A DNA stretch of 32,298 nucleotides from Deltaproteobacteria bacterium (GTDB lineage Bacteria; Desulfobacterota; Deferrisomatia; Deferrisomatales; BM512): NCBI GenBank assembly GCA_002869015.1, contig PKTT01000002.1:1-32298 (forward strand), given 5' to 3'. Shown here in pieces: positions 30,987 through 32,298 of this stretch. The position numbers and the translations under genes were made by a program. The notes under the pieces were generated by a model that made no database searches, was not told where the DNA came from, and saw only the letters and a program-made list of their open reading frames with translations. The number at the start of each line of letters is the position of its first letter. Positions within the stretch are counted from its first letter, which is position 1.

Positions 30987-32298
30987 CCATACTTACCACC
31001 TTGTTTATCGCGCTTATCCTGACTGGCTGTGCGGCTACCGGTAAAAGGGCAGAGGAGCCTGCGCCCGAGCTGCCCTTGACCTTGACCCTGCCCGACCACT
31101 TTGGCACCGATAGCGCGGCCGATGAGGTTTTGCATGAGGGCTGGTGGCTGAGGTGGAACGACCCTGTGCTAAACGCCCTTATAGAGGAAGCGGTCGAGTC
31201 CAATCTGGATTTAAAGCTCGCCGCCGCGAGAATAAGGGACGCGCGGATATCGCTTGAGTTGGCGCATGCCGACCTTTTACCATCCGTAAGCGCATCGGCA
31301 TCTGCGGGAAGAAGCAGGAACAACAACCTCGACAAAATCGTCAACTCATACTCCGCCTCACTTAACTTATCTTGGCAGGTAGACCTTTGGGAGAGCATCG
31401 CCTCAAGGGAGCGCGCCGCTCTCTACGACCTTGAAAAGCTCCGCGAAGAGAATGTACGCGCCTACCGCTCAATTGTCGCCTCAGTGGTGAAAAGCTACGT
31501 TGCGATGCGAAGCGCCGCTGAGCAGGTAACCCTCGCCGAGGAGATGATCTCCAACGACGAAGAGCGCCTAGAAGTGGTAAGGGCGCGCTTTGAAGCGGGT
31601 CTTGCGCCATCCTCTGATGTCTACATGGAGGAGCAGACACTATCGGAAACCCGGGCAAGGCTCCACATCTACAAGGCCGAGAAGCGCATAGCTCGCCACG
31701 CCATCAACACCTTGGTCGGCAGATACCCGACAACCTCCATAGGGGAGAGCATTGAGCTGTCCCTGCCCTCCCCCGTATCGGTCGGGCTGCCCTCCTCTCT
31801 TCTTAGCGAACGCGCTGATGTCCGGGCGGCATTGAATGCCGTTAAGGCCCAGGCATGGCGTGTGTCAGCATCTGAAGCGGACCTTATGCCCTCCTTCACC
31901 ATTTCAGCCTCGGCAGGGGTGAATGGGGAGAATCTTAGCGACCTTTTTGATTGGGAGCGCCGCTTCTGGAACATTCTCGGGAACCTTCTCTACCCAATCT
32001 TCAATGGCGACAAACTTAATAAGGCGGTGACTAAGGCGCAGGTGCTGGAGGAGCAAGCGGTGATCTCTTACGGTAAAACGATCCTCTCAGCCATGAAGGA
32101 AGTTGAGGACGCCCTTATTACTGAGAGCGAACAATTTAACCGCCTCAATGCCCTAACTGAATCGGCGGAGTTGGCAAAGCTCTCACTGGAAATAACGCAG
32201 GACAGGTACTCCCGGGGGCTCACAACCATCATACCCTCATTAAATGCGAGGAGGGCTCTTTACTCCGTAGAGTCATCCAAACTTGACGCAAAAAAGAC
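30974..32298 (+). CDS. NodT/TolC-family outer-membrane efflux lipoprotein, partial
   Basis: The ATG at 30974 inside the regulator gene opens a frame to the window edge, 441 full codons without a stop. A lipobox (ILTGC, Cys19) marks lipidation. The protein then reads WWLRWNDPVLNALIEEAVESN, two long alpha-helical TolC-type halves (KSYVAMRSAAEQVTLAEEMI and SLEITQDRYSRGL among others) with beta-strand regions (SVSASASAGRS, FTISASAGV), the usual internal duplication of outer-membrane factors. It would form the outer-membrane channel for an RND or ABC efflux system whose other parts probably lie beyond the right edge. Relatives are about 460-480 residues, so only the end is missing. Confidence 0.92.
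   Translation, partial: MRRVTILTTLFIALILTGCAATGKRAEEPAPELPLTLTLPDHFGTDSAADEVLHEGWWLRWNDPVLNALIEEAVESNLDLKLAAARIRDARISLELAHADLLPSVSASASAGRSRNNNLDKIVNSYSASLNLSWQVDLWESIASRERAALYDLEKLREENVRAYRSIVASVVKSYVAMRSAAEQVTLAEEMISNDEERLEVVRARFEAGLAPSSDVYMEEQTLSETRARLHIYKAEKRIARHAINTLVGRYPTTSIGESIELSLPSPVSVGLPSSLLSERADVRAALNAVKAQAWRVSASEADLMPSFTISASAGVNGENLSDLFDWERRFWNILGNLLYPIFNGDKLNKAVTKAQVLEEQAVISYGKTILSAMKEVEDALITESEQFNRLNALTESAELAKLSLEITQDRYSRGLTTIIPSLNARRALYSVESSKLDAKK

Overview
The window looks like the chromosome of a diderm (Gram-negative) bacterium with a respiratory, probably anaerobic or facultative, lifestyle. Outer-membrane lipid transport (Mla), lipoproteins, a TolC-type channel, TonB/ExbBD and 51 recognisable c-heme motifs in four proteins support this. 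The gene order mlaE-F-D-A-C, the SMUG1-type glycosylase and the CbcL-like cytochrome resemble Desulfobacterota/Geobacter-type genomes. That placement is inference from family resemblance, not a taxonomic result. No phage, transposon, CRISPR, rRNA or tRNA was seen.

Layout. (1) 1-7180, minus strand: a TTG-started hybrid histidine kinase, a rhomboid protease, an exported repeat protein and a large secreted M1/M28/PDZ peptidase that leaves the window on the left. (2) 7090-7505: a gene-free stretch packed with three minus-strand terminators and further hairpins, downstream of an OB-fold lipoprotein gene (7506-8279). One terminator loop is a perfect copy of the 16S rRNA anti-Shine-Dalgarno tail. 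(3) 8401-12394, plus strand: promoter plus mlaE-mlaF-mlaD-mlaA-mlaC and a stand-alone cyclic-nucleotide-binding protein, tightly overlapped. (4) 22150-12414, minus strand: a nine-gene operon of a 12-heme cytochrome, ExbB, ExbD, a TonB-like protein, a CbcL-like c/b-cytochrome fused to TPRs, a diheme protein, an NHL propeller, a DUF4177 protein and a 30-heme cytochrome. It diverges from a cysteine-less TlpA-like protein (22349-23251).

(5) 23298-24008, minus: SMUG1-like uracil-DNA glycosylase. (6) 24153-25887, plus: ECF sigma factor, zinc-finger anti-sigma factor, a 56-residue small protein (25221-25391) and a DUF3106-like protein built of seven perfect 18-residue repeats. (7) 25888-27564, minus: CPA2 antiporter fused to a PTS EIIA domain; then beta-carbonic anhydrase (minus), divergent from tyrS (plus), then a small lipoprotein (minus). 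(8) 30284 to the right edge, plus: a CecR-like TetR regulator and a NodT/TolC-type outer-membrane lipoprotein cut by the window end.

How the genes fit together: the best candidate for an undescribed system is region 4. A quinol-oxidising inner-membrane cytochrome and large periplasmic or surface multiheme cytochromes share one transcription unit with a complete proton-motive-force-driven TonB motor. This suggests electron transfer across the envelope coupled to, or gated by, TonB energy. No outer-membrane receptor or porin is present in the window, so the partner is unknown. Start codons were re-chosen from ribosome-binding sites, overlaps and promoters for several genes (mlaE, exbD, beta-carbonic anhydrase, tyrS, tetR, SMUG1, NHL, DUF4177, the diheme protein and the 12-heme cytochrome).
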